Of a stretch of DNA of 64,000 nt, positions 38,301 through 46,230 are shown in pieces. The stretch is taken from assembly GCA_949987565.1 (NCBI GenBank), contig OX465111.1, forward strand, positions 12,200,716-12,264,715. Direction: 5' to 3'. Below the pieces are notes generated by a model that saw only the letters and a list, made by a program, of their open reading frames with translations, did no database searches and was not told where the DNA came from. Both the position numbers and the translations under genes were made by a program. Source of the DNA: Luidia sarsii. Taxonomy: Eukaryota > Echinodermata > Asteroidea > Paxillosida > Luidiidae. The stretch's first letter is position 1, and every line of letters begins with the position of its first letter.

Positions 38301-41300
38301 ATTACAGTACACTGTACATGTACATGTAAACTACAATTGCATGTAAATCAGGCCCAGGAGCTGTCATAATACTAAATTTCTCCTATACATGTAAAATTAC
38401 ATACAGTGTGCATGCATTCTTGTAGTTTAATTGAGGAAAAAAGTATGAATGTCTATGTTTAATCCGAAACTATTTCAATATTACACTAGTACATGTACAT
38501 GTAACTGTACATGTGTACATGTACATACTGTACATGTGTGTTTGTAAACCTTGTACATATTCATGTACATGTACATGTACATTGTACATTGAGGACTATA
38601 GCAAGATATTTGTTAATATACGTGCATGTACATGTACATGTACATACGCATACTGTACATGTACCTGACATAAGGTTCACTATGTCAAATTATTATGTAC
38701 AATGTACAACGGTTCACTAAATGAACTTAAGACTAAACTAATCTCTGCCTTTGAGAAAGGTCCTGCTAGGATCGAAACGTCAGGCCCACTAAATTTTAAA
38801 TGTAGACTAGTGTACACAATGTACATGCTCGGGAATCTAGGGCTGTAGATCCTAGCTGATTAAAACCAACCAGTTCGGTTGGCAGTCACGTAATTTTCAA
38901 ACATCCACTTTTCCTTTTTGGTACGCCGATTGCTGGGGAAAAAATAGTTTCCTGTCAAACACAAAAGAAAAGTCTCCCAAAACTGGGATTGTTGGGTTTT
39001 TGGTTTTATTTTGGGGTTGTTATTTTGTTTTCTGTTTTATTTTGGGGTTGTTGTTGTTTGGTTTTTGTTTTGTTTTGTTGTGAGTGTTGATTGAGCAGGA
39101 ATCTGTAAAATAATATTAAATTGGCTCACATCACTGATCACTCTAGCCAGAAATCCAGGTTCCAACTTCCCTAGATGTCTGGGCAAAAACTGAACTTTAT
39201 ACACTGTGATAGTACAAATGTGATGCTTTTACATGCAGTACCAATGACTCTGTCAATCCTCCCTCAAGCAGGCTCACTCAGGGTCTTTGTTATACCTCCT
39301 GCCAGGTAACTTCTGCTCAAATCTTCTTCTTTTTTCAATTGGAGGGTGAGGATTGCTGCTTATACTCAGTCCTGATTCCTGAATTTACTTTCAGAAAAGA
39401 CTTTAATAGAAGTGAATGCATCGTTCAAGGGAGTTTAATGTACCGGTACAATTTGTGTACTTTCAGGGTGACATGTACATGTATGCAGATTGCAGAATGG
39501 GAGGAGTGAAAATGTACTGTACATGTACATGTACTTGTACATGTATGCACATGTGCAGATGTCCATCTTGCACATGCAAAAACATGTATACACACATGTA
39601 CATGCATTTTGTGCAAATGTGCATGTACATGTATAACAAACTTTGAAATAATGCCACAGGAAATGGCATTTAAAACTTTTCCATAAAAAAGTCCAAAATG
39701 TCCTTTGTTTCATGCAAACGTGTAGAAACAAAGATACACACGTACATGTACAGTATGTACGTACATGTACACGTACCTGTATGTATAGACACCTGTATAG
39801 CATTTTTATAATTAACTACTGATGTACTGTACAGTACATACAAACTATTTCTATGTGCATACATGTACATGTACATGTACATGTACATGTATGTACTGTA
39901 CAGTACTGTACATACACATGTACAATGTACACATGTACATGTACATGTACATGCAGTGCACTACCTGTAGCAATCTCTGGCCCCTTCCAGCATTGCACAG
40001 CAGTACCTTTCCAGCTGGGACCTTGACCCTGGAAGGAATGTGACCCTGTCTGCCAGCCAGCCAGCCTGCCAGCCAACCAACAAGCCAGCCAGCCAGCCAG
40101 CTTGGCTGCCCTGGACATACCCACACAGTAACTCACTGGTTCTATGTACATGTACCTGTACAAGTACAATATAGTAACTACAGTATGGTACAGGTACATT
40201 GTAGGTACAGGTATGTACAGGTGAACTGCACCCCCCTGTCCCCTGCCTGCATTGTGTGCAGTAGGCAAGGATTCATCACCACCCATGAGCAGCAGATCCT
40301 CAGTGTGTTTGTTCAAAGATGAGCTGTACATGTACATGTACATGTACATGTACATGAATGGTGTGATGTACATGTACTGTACATGTACATAACATGTGTA
40401 TATGCACACAACTGCAGAAATTGGGTATACACTACAAAGCAGATTTTTATGTACACGTACACACATGTACATGTACTGTACGAATGTACTGTACACGTAC
40501 ATGTACATGTACATGTACATGTACCGGTACATTGTGCATTGTATTGTACATCATGTACCGGTGTACACATGTACATACATGTACATGTGTAAAAGTGCAT
40601 GTAATGTACACGTACTGTACACGTACTGTACAAGTACTGTACAAGGGACCCCAGTTTACACTACATGTACCAGTATGTGGGAAAAGTGGGAGTGTGCAGC
40701 TGCTGTAAAATTATGGACAAGCTAAGAAAAATTTGGACAGAAATAACAACATTTGCACGTGTACATGTATCACATTCCTGTACAATATAATACCCGGCGG
40801 TAAATGTACACAAACCAAGGTTGAACTTGAAGAAACATGTAGAGCCAACTTTATTCTAGGGTTTCAACACTTTGAATAATCAATGCCCCCAAATACTGTA
40901 AGGTTGTTCACCAAGGAATAAACTTGGTACTGGGAAGGAGGCACATTTTATGCATGTGCATGCATGTGTATTAATTATTACCGGTATGACAGCAGATACC
41001 TCCACCAGTACACCTGTACAAATGCACATGAAAAAGAGTGCAAGGCACATTGCGATAAATACCGGTACATGATGTACATGTACTGTACATGTACATGCAC
41101 ATGTGAATACACCGGCATGCACTGCCAAGCAAAGGCAAACGGGGTTTCATCTGGGCCAATGTTTGTGCAGCAGCATTTGTACAAAAATGCCTGCAAGTTG
41201 ATACCAAGAAAAACAATACCCCTAGATTATATGCAAAAGGCTATCATGGGGCCATGTGGCCAGTGGCCCAGTGGCTCCAAACCTACCGCAAATATTTGCT

Positions 41301-44300
41301 TAACCCCTACTTTTTGAGTTCAGCGAGGGAAGACTTCTGGACCAAGGCCTGCCCATTTGACAGGATGCACGGTGCAGTTGGAACCCCGGTGATACTGCTC
41401 ATCTCAATTTCCAATCAGTCCTTTCATAGAACTCTCCACAGGGAATATGAAATCCTGGACGCCAACATGTATTTTTTTCAAATTTGTGTAGTGTGTACTA
41501 TAGGCCTACATGTACAGTACACGTACAGTGTACTGTACATGCCCTTGCTACTGTACATACATACATGTATGTACACTGTAGTCCCGAGGTGGCCGATCAA
41601 AATTGTGAGGTTGGCCACTTCCGTTAAATAAACCCTGATTTTCAACATTGTACAGTGAATTTGTACAGTATACTGTACATGTACATGTGGACAAAAGCAG
41701 AATCGTAAATGCATGTATAACATACATAATAATGGTAAAAATGTGTACGGTACATGAAGAGTAACTACATTATAAAAAAATACATTTTTATTTTATTTAT
41801 TTATTTCATAACATTTAGTGGGCCTGACGTTTCGATCCTAGCAGGACCTTTCTCAAAGGCAGAGTGATTTTATTTTATTATTTATTTATTTACTGCATCC
41901 AACAGCAGAAGGACCATCAATTACAGGAATGGGAGCGCTAAACATATAAGATTCATTTAAGCTGTCTACAGACATAAAATAAACGGCAATGTACCGGTAC
42001 AGTGTATAACATTAACGTACAGCCATTGGCCTTCCCAAACTGCTGCTACATCACTGTACAGTACACATAGTGCATCTAGTATCTACAGCACTTATTTAGT
42101 TAAATTATACTGTATTTAAATTACATTCAAACTATCGTACATGTACACATAAATAGCACAAATACGAACATGAACATGTAATTTACATACAGTTCATAAT
42201 GTACCGGTAGATTCAGTTTCGAGCAAAATTAATGCTTGTTTGGAAATGGCAAAAATGTCAAGTAAGTACACGTACCGGTAGCATTTCCTGTATACATGTA
42301 ATTAGACACATTTCTGGCTGTGTACAGTGTAATAAGTATTGGTTTCATAATTGCTGGGCCTGGGACATGGACAAGATGTGCTTCATTGAACGTTCTGACT
42401 GACAGCACAAACAGATCTGAACCGAGGGTTGAAATCTCTTTGTACACGGAGAAGCAGGGTTTACATTGAGGGCAATCAGTTGATGAACAGCCAATTTCTT
42501 ACTTCCTACGGAGGAAGTGACTATGAAGATTCCTTAGTTGCATACCTGGGATCGTGATGTACATGTACAGCGTACATGTACATGTACAGTATGTCAAGGA
42601 AGCTACTGTGCAGTTCTACTCAGCTACATGTACATGTACATGTGCATGTCCTTGATCATACGCGTACAAATTTGAGTCCATGGACCAGTACAGTGAGTGT
42701 ACCAGTACCAGTACATGTGAATGTACATGTACATGTACACGTACAAGCCTTTGTTAAATGTAAGGGCATGTACATGTGTACATGTACATGCACAGGCATA
42801 TAGGCATACATGTGCATGTGTGCTTGTGTTCATGTGTGCACACAAATATGTTCATGTACATGTACATGTACATGTTCACTGTACACATGTACAGTTCGGA
42901 GCATGCACTCATGCAGTAAGCCAGGAATAAGTTCATTAGCTCAAATTGATGGATAGGTGGTTCATCACTCCAGGGTCTGTACACTGAGTGTATTCATCGC
43001 TGACTGTACATGTTCATGTATACACTTACATGTACATGTATTGCATGTGCACATGTATATGTCCATTAGACCATGCATCAAACATTTATTTAATACATTT
43101 TCAAGAATGAAGTGAAAAGTACATGTGCAAACATGCACAGTCAGCTTGCGTGTACTGTAAATGTACACTGGTGTGTACAGATTAATTAATGCACCTTGAT
43201 TGTCTGTTTGTTCATTGCTTAATACGTAATTAAGGAAAGTTCTAAGGATGTACAGTACATCGTTTTATACGTGTATTGTATACTGTACCGGTATTAACCT
43301 AGTGACATGTACATGTACAATATATGCGTACACGTAATGGTGTACCGGTACATAACAGTCCTTAGTACATATACGTGTATGTGTACGTGTACATGTATAC
43401 ATGTACGTAGTGTTCATCAGAGCCTACATGCACATTGTACATGTACCTGTACAGCGTATGTAACGTTGACGGCAAGTACACATGGCCTGTCCCATGTTCA
43501 ACTTGTCTTGACGAGTACAGATTTTGCTTTACTGGCAAATATTGAGATTATGTGCATGTGACCATTCCTTGCACAGATTGCTCCTCAATGAGTTTGTCTA
43601 AAGGAAAAATGTGTCCATGGTATTGGTAACCGAAAGTGACAAAATCAAGTTTAACTCAATTCCCCTGGTGAGGAAACGATGTGAATTACCACTCCCTTTG
43701 AATATGTGTAAAGGATGGATCTGATAAGCTCAAACAATGGTCTTTCTCTCTCTCTCTCTCTCTGTCTTCTCTCCTTCCATCAAAATTGTCCGTTTAGTCG
43801 ATTTCACAGGGTGAATAATCTACCACTCCCATCCGCTCTTCTCCATCCCCATGTGCAGAGCGCGCCGTTCATTAGTGCAAAATCCATGCCCGGAAAATGC
43901 GGCCTATGACTGTGCTAATTGCCGTACGCCGACGGTATCTTGACAGTGGAGCAAAGGCGGATGAACGGCGGGGCGGCACCGAGGGAAGGGAGGAGAAATG
44001 AGAGGGGAGGGGGGGGGGGAGGGGGGAGTGGGGAGAGGGGAGGGGATGTCTCGGTTTTGGCAGGGGGAACAGGGGGAAAGGGGGGATGGTGACACAGTGG
44101 GACCCGGCAGAGCCTGCACGCCGCTTGAGTCAGTCCTGCCAGCCCCGGCAGAAACGGGCTACACATGAGAGAGTTTGGCAGGAAGTCATACACTTAATTA
44201 CATCAGCATCCCGGCACTGCATTATTGCCCCATTTAAGTGGCACATACCCTGTCCATACACATTGCATGTTGCCAAAAAAAAAAAAAAAAAGGCCCATGA

Positions 44301-45836
44301 AAATGTTTTGAGGTTTTAGAAAAGGCGTGGTGAAGGAACATACAAAATGCGCAAAGTGATAGGAGACTCGAGATATATGTGGATGGCAACAGACTTTTCC
44401 CTTTTTTTCCTTCCAAAGTTGTGTATCTGCTCAGAATGCAGACGCGCAAATGCTGAGAACAGTGCGGCCATGCTCAATAACACACTAGATGTGGCGGCAC
44501 GCTGATGAAGTAGCAAAGAGGTACATGTACATGTACTACACCAGTAATGAAACTAGCAGCTCGCCACCTGGCTAAATGCAAGGGGACCTGTGGTCTCATT
44601 TGCAGGGGGCATCATTCTTTGGCATTCACCTTATTCTCAATACCTTTTTTTGGGGGGGGAATAAATGTGGACAGAATAAAGGAAAGCATAGATCTCTCTC
44701 TCTTCTTTGAAATGATCTGGCTGCCTCCCTTGTTTATTTTTACTTTATCTATCAAAGTATAAAGAAGGGCGTTCATGAATGAAACAATTATGGACTGACA
44801 AAGCCTGATCGTGTTCTGCATGATCGTTCCATCGTTTATTTTCCCATGCAGAGTAGTGCTACTACTGGAACTACATAACCACAACCTTCAAAACCCCACA
44901 AGTGTGTTTGATTTTTGTGTTTGAGTGTTGTCATTGGGGCTGTACCTTGTACAAACTAAAGTCAAACAAACAAAGGAAAAACTGACCGGGATCCTTTGAA
45001 CAAATTGAAATTTTTTACAAACTAGGACATGTAGTAGTAAAATTTAACATACAGTAAATGGCGTGTACACACTCAATGTGTATTTTGAATGGCAGGTCAG
45101 ACATTTCAATGAAGAAATGCTTTCATTCAATATAGTGGCGTCGAACCGGACAGTTACATGACTACATCATTACATGTACATGTATATGGGGGAATGCAAA
45201 TTATCTCTTTTTGACATTAAGAGAAGAATGGCCTTGTCACACAAACAAACAAAAACAACACAGGCTGCCGAGTGCTGTACAACTACAGTACAAATGTCTG
45301 GAAAGTCTGTATTGCCTATTGGTATTTAGTAATAATTTATAGTATGCATTGGTTTTGTACAGGCCTAAGTAAAGAGTAGGACATTCCCAGATTATTATTC
45401 CCTGTAGAAATTTATCTTGAACTTGGCTCCTATCTGAATTCTTAAAATGTTTGGGTTGCACACGTACAGTACTGAGTACTACAGTACGTACAATACTCAA
45501 TACACGCATCGGACATTTACTGATTTAGGCCCCTACTGTGGTTTGTGGTTTGGTGGAGCCTAACGTTGTACGTTGTTAGACGTAGACGTCATTGGCACAC
45601 CGACAATTAATTTTGCATTTAATACAAATCTTGGACCTGACGTTGACCCCACAAATGCCTCCGATACTGGTCCGCTGCTCAGCTCGTCGGCGCCCTACTC
45701 ACCAGAGGAAGTCATTGTCCTTATCCTCGTAGGAATTGTGCACCCCATTGTAGTTGTAGACGGCCGGCTGTGACCGCTTTCGGCGCTGTCGTGCCGCCGT
45801 CGTCTGTCGTGCGCTGCTACCGCTCGAGCTGGCCAT
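17291..45836 (-). CDS. COP1: COP1 (RFWD2) E3 ubiquitin-protein ligase, complete, 18 coding exons
   Basis: Minus-strand exons, first to last: 45703-45836, 32204-32263, 31394-31491, 30304-30368, 29857-29970, 27684-27752, 26600-26704, 25782-25831, 25319-25397, 24501-24618, 23567-23699, 22918-23061, 21896-22004, 20694-20775, 20139-20373, 19283-19496, 18350-18409, 17291-17353. They total 1932 bases (643 codons plus stop), with GT/AG at every junction and matching phases. The RING ligands are C45, C48, C60, H62, C65, C68, C79 and C82. A coiled coil spans about 122-210. WD40 repeats run from about 335 to the end, with [37 protein letters not shown] and [16 protein letters not shown], closing [12 protein letters not shown]1 is known to bind Val-Pro degrons through the propeller and to join DET1-DDB1-CUL4 to ubiquitinate transcription factors such as JUN and ETS proteins. 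Human COP1 has 731 residues; the long Ser/Gly-rich N-terminus is missing here. The start was chosen at the AAAATGGCC context; the frame stays open upstream to 46217. Confidence 0.95.
17510..17560. mobile_element. Fragment of the GACGTTTCGATCC family
   Basis: GAAAGGTCCTGCTAGAATCGAAACATAAGGCC is one diverged arm of the palindromic family, in the last COP1 intron. No second arm is seen. Confidence 0.55.
18350..18409 (-). CDS. COP1: COP1 exon 17 (WD40)
   Basis: 20 codons, residues 604-623: an acidic/basic DKEKKEED stretch then [12 protein letters not shown], matching the conserved NEFVSAVCWR. The donor is GTGAGT. Confidence 0.93.
18870..19185. repeat. About four copies of an 80-bp tandem repeat
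   Basis: The units share GCTGAGATCTA-AGAACTCTGATAGATAACGTAAGCTATCTGGGTGCCAAAGTTGGGATACC. The second and third carry deletions or insertions. It lies between COP1 exons 16 and 17. The preceding 250 bases (18620-18790) hold a looser CAGCCTCAGCC-type repeat. Confidence 0.85.
19283..19496 (-). CDS. COP1: COP1 exon 16 (WD40)
   Basis: Residues 533-603: [45 protein letters not shown] and FDTVRSVL. The acceptor is TTGCCTGCAG and the donor GTGAGT. Confidence 0.96.
19544..20004. mobile_element. Inverted-terminal-repeat element, AGAGRGGTTTYGC ends, copy 1
   Basis: It begins AGAGGTTTTGCATGCGAACAG and ends CGCTTGCAAAACCTCT. In reverse complement it aligns along most of its length with 26819-27252, sharing for example GTGGTCATTCCACCGTTTC and CGGAAATAGACTTC-like blocks. 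No coding capacity. It sits in the COP1 intron between exons 15 and 16, about 50 bases from exon 16. Confidence 0.75.
20139..20373 (-). CDS. COP1: COP1 exon 15 (WD40, largest exon)
   Basis: Residues 455-531: [38 protein letters not shown] and [15 protein letters not shown]. The acceptor is CTCCCCCTCAG and the donor GTGAGT. Confidence 0.96.
20694..20775 (-). CDS. COP1: COP1 exon 14 (WD40)
   Basis: Residues 427-453: [19 protein letters not shown] and ASGSDDAK. The acceptor is CTTTCCCCAG and the donor GTAATA. Confidence 0.95.
21187..21879. mobile_element. TTAA-flanked inverted-repeat element, piggyBac-like, non-autonomous
   Basis: TTAA-CCACTTCGCGCCGGG at the left and CCCAGCGCAAAGTGG-TTAA at the right are near-perfect inverted ends with TTAA on both sides, the target of piggyBac transposases. 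The 693-base body has no transposase frame. The right 440 bases match, in reverse complement, the copy at 30880-31260. It lies in the COP1 intron after exon 13, stopping about 10 bases from that exon's donor. Confidence 0.7.
21896..22004 (-). CDS. COP1: COP1 exon 13 (WD40)
   Basis: Residues 391-426: [19 protein letters not shown] then LWDAFSTSK. The donor GTAAGT (21895-21890) is only about 10 bases from the end of a TTAA-flanked element. Confidence 0.95.
22500..22555. mobile_element. Diverged half of the GACGTTTCGATCC family
   Basis: AAAATGTTGCAAACTGCTCACTGACTAATC (from about 22475) then GGCCCTGCTGGGATCAACATGTCAGGCC. The first block is the family's outer arm. Confidence 0.5.
22753..22892. 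mobile_element. Short inverted-repeat element, GTGGATTTCACAAAGCC ends, copy 1
   Basis: GTGGATTTCACAAAGCCTTACGAT at one end and GTTTGGTGAAATCGAC at the other, with internal inverted words AACTTACGGTGGATAACCCATCGTAAGTT. Related copies are at 24209 and 51663. Confidence 0.65.
22918..23061 (-). CDS. COP1: COP1 exon 12 (WD40)
   Basis: Residues 343-389: [20 protein letters not shown] and [15 protein letters not shown]. The donor is GTAGCG. The inverted-repeat element ending near 22892 lies about 20 bases into the next intron. Confidence 0.95.
23210..23470. mobile_element. Full-length palindromic element of the GACGTTTCGATCC family
   Basis: The left half, ATATTGCAAACTGCATACAGACT ... AGAGGGCCTAACGAATCGATCC, and the right half, GGATCGAAACGTCAGGCCCTCTC ... 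TTAGTCAGTGAGCAGTTAGCAAC, are inverted copies of each other over about 110 bases around a 50-base centre. This copy shows that the whole element is a foldback. It lies between COP1 exons 11 and 12. An extra single arm precedes it at 23178-23215. Confidence 0.75.
23567..23699 (-). CDS. COP1: COP1 exon 11 (WD40 start)
   Basis: Residues 299-341 with [19 protein letters not shown] and NGSSIVS, conserved just before the first propeller blade. The exon begins CAG|GTGAGAAC, so its own acceptor edge mimics a donor. Confidence 0.93.
24209..24345. mobile_element. Short inverted-repeat element, GTGGATTTCAC family, copy 2
   Basis: It starts GATTCCATCAAACTCATCGATC and ends GGCTTTGTGAAATCCAC. It is inverted relative to copy 1, with ACTTACGGTGGGTTATCCATCG inside. 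Confidence 0.65.
24501..24618 (-). CDS. COP1: COP1 exon 10
   Basis: Residues 259-297 with [20 protein letters not shown], close to the conserved [20 protein letters not shown] of animal COP1. The acceptor is CTCTCTCCTCAG and the donor GTACGT. Confidence 0.93.
24937..25085 (+). mobile_element. tRNA-derived SINE, plus-strand copy
   Basis: GGTTGAATGCTTCTAACTGGCACCCC and AAAGACTAGGGGACTACTTGGGAG, then the tRNA-like GACTGGATAGCTCAGGTGGTAAGAGCGCTGGCACG (box A intact) and a decayed box B (TGTTCAGTC). The upstream block equals that of the copies at 3960 and 27351. Confidence 0.65.
25319..25397 (-). CDS. COP1: COP1 exon 9 (linker)
   Basis: 79 bases between CTCCTTTGCAG and GTGAGT, residues 233-258, polar linker ([13 protein letters not shown]). 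Sequence conservation is low; phase agreement supports it. Confidence 0.75.
25782..25831 (-). CDS. COP1: COP1 exon 8 (linker)
   Basis: 50 bases between GGTATTGCAG and GTGAGT, residues 216-231 ([16 protein letters not shown]). It corresponds to the poorly conserved linker and is supported mainly by splice sites and exact phase fit on both sides. Confidence 0.75.
26600..26704 (-). CDS. COP1: COP1 exon 7 (coiled coil end)
   Basis: 35 codons, residues 181-215, with [20 protein letters not shown]. The acceptor GGTCCCGGCAG has a poor pyrimidine tract. The donor is GTAGGT. Confidence 0.88.
26819..27252. mobile_element. Inverted-terminal-repeat element, AGAGAGGTTTCGC ends, copy 2
   Basis: AGAGAGGTTTCGCAAGTGAACGGATACGG at the left and CATATCCATTTGCGCGCGAAACCTCTCT at the right form inverted ends of nearly 30 bases. 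It is opposite in orientation to 19544-20004. It lies between COP1 exons 6 and 7 and has no coding potential. Confidence 0.75.
27351..27495 (+). mobile_element. tRNA-derived SINE, second plus-strand copy
   Basis: GGTTAAATGCTTCTGACTGGCACCCCCACC and CAAAGACTAGTCGACTATTTGGGAAGGCCACC, then GAGTGGATAGCTCAGGTGTTAAAAGTGCTGGTAC and box B-like TGTTCAAGCCCC. It lies about 100 bases past the AGAGAGGTTTCGC element. Confidence 0.65.
27684..27752 (-). CDS. COP1: COP1 exon 6 (coiled coil)
   Basis: 23 codons, residues 158-180, with [16 protein letters not shown] matching the conserved QILMEFLKVARRNK block. The donor is GTAAAA, weaker than the others. An alternative acceptor 19 bases further in (CACACACAG) would not keep the phase. 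Confidence 0.85.
27842..28288. mobile_element. Inverted-terminal-repeat element, TAGGGCCGTTTYCACTG ends
   Basis: TAGGGCCGTTTCCACTGACGG at the left and GTCACAGTGGAAAACGGCCCTA in complement order at the right are inverted over about 20 bases. The inside carries repeated AACGCGAT, AATCGCGATTT and AATCGTGATTCC words. It is 447 bases long with no open frame, in the COP1 intron between exons 5 and 6, starting about 90 bases from exon 6. Confidence 0.7.
28317..28391. repeat. 75-base perfect-type hairpin
   Basis: AATGTAATTCAATGAGGGCTTGCCCTGCT and AGCAGGGCAAACCTTTATTCAATTACATT pair with a few mismatches around a 16-base loop. The right arm plus the following CTCCTCGACG recurs near 37405 (GGGGCAAAACCTCAATTACATTCTCCTCGACACG), so it is part of a dispersed family. 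Confidence 0.65.
29264..29600. repeat. [16 protein letters not shown] low-complexity tract
   Basis: Over 300 bases of CTCTCTGT/GTCTCT variants on the plus strand, continued at 29740-29835 after an AT-rich gap with a (TA)n at about 29688-29702. The second part ends about 20 bases from the donor of COP1 exon 5, on the minus strand a purine tract just inside the intron. Confidence 0.9.
29857..29970 (-). CDS. COP1: COP1 exon 5 (coiled coil start)
   Basis: 38 codons, phase 0 at both ends, residues 120-157, including [13 protein letters not shown] and KKRQLEM with heptad-like leucines. The acceptor is CCGTCCCACAG and the donor GTGAGA. A CT-rich repeat directly abuts the donor side. Confidence 0.9.
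30304..30368 (-). CDS. COP1: COP1 exon 4
   Basis: The acceptor TATATTTTCAG is followed by TG-AAT-GAG, giving (L)[15 protein letters not shown] is a conserved COP1 motif just after the RING. The basic EKRLKL run lies in the region of the second NLS of mammalian COP1 (inference). The donor is GTACGT. Confidence 0.9.
30880..31260. mobile_element. Copy of the TTAA/CCACTT element (one end)
   Basis: AACCACTTCACGCCAGAAACCTCCGAATTCGGAG starts the copy. GACTATTGTCCAAG, GTTGCCACATGAACTGCCAGATTAGC, CACAGCCCAACGGTCGTTGGCCAGGCA and GATTTGACTGCCTGGAGTGGAGGCT follow in the same order as in the reverse complement of 21420-21879. The other end is missing. It lies in the COP1 intron between exons 3 and 4. Confidence 0.7.
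31394..31491 (-). CDS. COP1: COP1 exon 3 (RING, second half)
   Basis: The acceptor is CTGGTTTTAG. It codes [10 protein letters not shown] then NRCPKC, giving C68, C79 and C82, and ends in FPNFA and the first base of L98. The donor is GTGAGT. Confidence 0.92.
31616..31775. mobile_element. Copy of the AGGAAGGTTTGCGGTGA foldback family (right part)
   Basis: CCTGATGATAGCCAGAGCATACTGGCTAGAATGTCGAGTTATCAC then AAGAGACCTTACACATGGTGTCACCGCAAATCCTCCTA and CACCCACCATACAAAGCCTTAAGTCTTATT, matching 14280-14400. Confidence 0.65.
31845..32045. mobile_element. Palindromic element of the GACGTTTCGATCC family
   Basis: ATACAAAAATGTTGCAAACTGCTTACTGACTAAGATTA, TTTAGAGGGCCTGACGTTTCGATCC, AGCAGGACCTTTCTCAAAGGCAGAG, then the inverse GAAAGGTCCTGCTAGGATTGAAACGTCAGG and GGCCCACTAAATTTTGAGATT. 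A TACATG run is inserted in the left arm and a 14-base piece of the core is doubled in the right arm. It lies in the COP1 intron between exons 2 and 3. Confidence 0.75.
32204..32263 (-). CDS. COP1: COP1 exon 2 (RING, first half)
   Basis: The acceptor TTCCGTTTGCAG precedes T-CCC-ATC-TGT. Residues 46-64 ([19 protein letters not shown]) carry ligands C48, C60 and H62; C45 and C65 are split by the flanking introns. The donor is GTGAGT. Confidence 0.92.
32640..33140. mobile_element. Interrupted copy of the TTAA/CCACTT element
   Basis: TTGACCACTTCACGCCACAACTTCCAAATCGGA (about 32643) and CATCCAAATCTGGGCACCACTACTG (about 33089) correspond to neighbouring parts of the element at 21187-21879 but are 400 bases apart here. 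The DNA between holds TACATG runs and the ACTAG repeat pair, suggesting a nested insertion. Confidence 0.4.
32793..33062. repeat. Pair of ACTAGCACACCGGGCTAGTAAA-type repeats
   Basis: ACTAGCACACCGGGCTAGTAAA ... AGCCCGCAGCTAGTTTTACTAG near 32799 and ACTAGTCCATCGGGCTAGCAAA ... AGCCAGCAGCTGTTTTTACTAG near 32975 are diverged copies of a unit of about 60 bases, separated by about 110 bases of AT-rich DNA. Confidence 0.6.
37536..37560. repeat. (GT)n microsatellite
   Basis: About twelve GT dinucleotides, followed 40 bases later by a short (CA)n (ACACAAACACACACACACA). Confidence 0.9.
38743..38800. mobile_element. Single arm of the GACGTTTCGATCC family
   Basis: CTCTGCCTTTGAGAAAGGTCCTGCTAGGATCGAAACGTCAGGCCCACTAAATTTTAAAT, identical in its core to the arms at 10700 and 32000. 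Confidence 0.65.
40045..40103. repeat. (CCAG)n-type repeat
   Basis: GCCAGCCAGCCAGCCTGCCAGCC and CAAGCCAGCCAGCCAGCCAGC; tetranucleotide units with a few changes. Confidence 0.85.
41816..41866. mobile_element. Single arm of the GACGTTTCGATCC family
   Basis: AGTGGGCCTGACGTTTCGATCCTAGCAGGACCTTTCTCAAAGGCAGAG, in the opposite orientation to 38743, flanked by ATTTATTTATTT repeats on both sides. Confidence 0.65.
43739..43764. repeat. (TC)n microsatellite
   Basis: About eleven TC dinucleotides in COP1 intron 1. Confidence 0.85.
44955..45018 (-). mobile_element. SINE tail fragment
   Basis: AAAGTCAAACAAACAAAGGAAAAACTGACCGGGATCC and AACAAATTGAAATTTTTT match the tail of the SINE at 3960-4050; the tRNA head is absent. 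Confidence 0.5.
45703..45836 (-). CDS. COP1: COP1 exon 1 (start codon, basic NLS-like stretch)
   Basis: ATG at 45836-45834 in a GTCAAAATGGCC context. It codes residues 1-44 and two bases of C45. RQRRKR (residues 16-21) is NLS-like, and [10 protein letters not shown] is the conserved lead-in to the RING. The donor GTGAGT occupies 45702-45697. Confidence 0.85.
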
Positions 45837-46230
45837 TTTGACCTCCCGACCGCCGGGCCGGTCCGTTTTTGTGCCCGTCCACAACGCCGGTTTCCCCCCC
45901 TCAGAGTGAGCCCCCGCGGTCCCCCTGCTGACCGGTGTACCCCTGGCAAGAGGCTGGCAGTCACATGCGGTGCAGGTTTCAGCTGGAACCTCCCCGAAAT
46001 CGCATGTTTTGGTCGGAGTTTTGCGGCTTCGTTTTTGGCTGTCACAACAAACACACTTCATGACAATGCGGATGTGAACGAGAGCCGGATCGTACTTCGT
46101 GGATTCATGACTCATGTGCGCATGCGTATTGCGATAGCCTCTCTTTTTTTTTCTTCTTCTATGGATTGCATTATGGGAATTCCAGGGAACCCAAAAATGA
46201 AAGTACACAATGTGCACGGTACGGGCGCGT
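45837..46230 (-). promoter_or_regulatory. CpG-rich 5' region of COP1
   Basis: From about 45740 to 46110 CG dinucleotides are common (CGACCGCCGGGCCGGTCCG and others), unlike the AT-rich flanks, and this surrounds the COP1 start codon. It fits a CpG-rich 5' UTR and TATA-less promoter. The COP1 frame continues open upstream to 46217, so the true start could be further up, but the ATG at 45836 has the best context. Confidence 0.45.

Larger units (their letters stand above)
32264..45702. other. COP1 intron 1, 13.4 kb, repeat-filled
   Basis: Joins exon 1 (RING lead-in) to exon 2 (first RING ligands). It contains TACATG runs, CA/GT and GA tracts, single arms of the GACGTTTCGATCC family and tRNA-SINE tails. 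No further exon with COP1-like sequence was seen and the phase fits without one. Many short frames made of MYMYMYVHVHVH are products of TACATG. Confidence 0.8.

Noticed and set aside
39435..40532. Frames rich in Met, Tyr, Val, His, Cys and Thr throughout 33-64 kb
   Set aside because: TACATG/GTACAT runs translate to MYMY, VHVH and CTCT in every frame; none has independent coding evidence.
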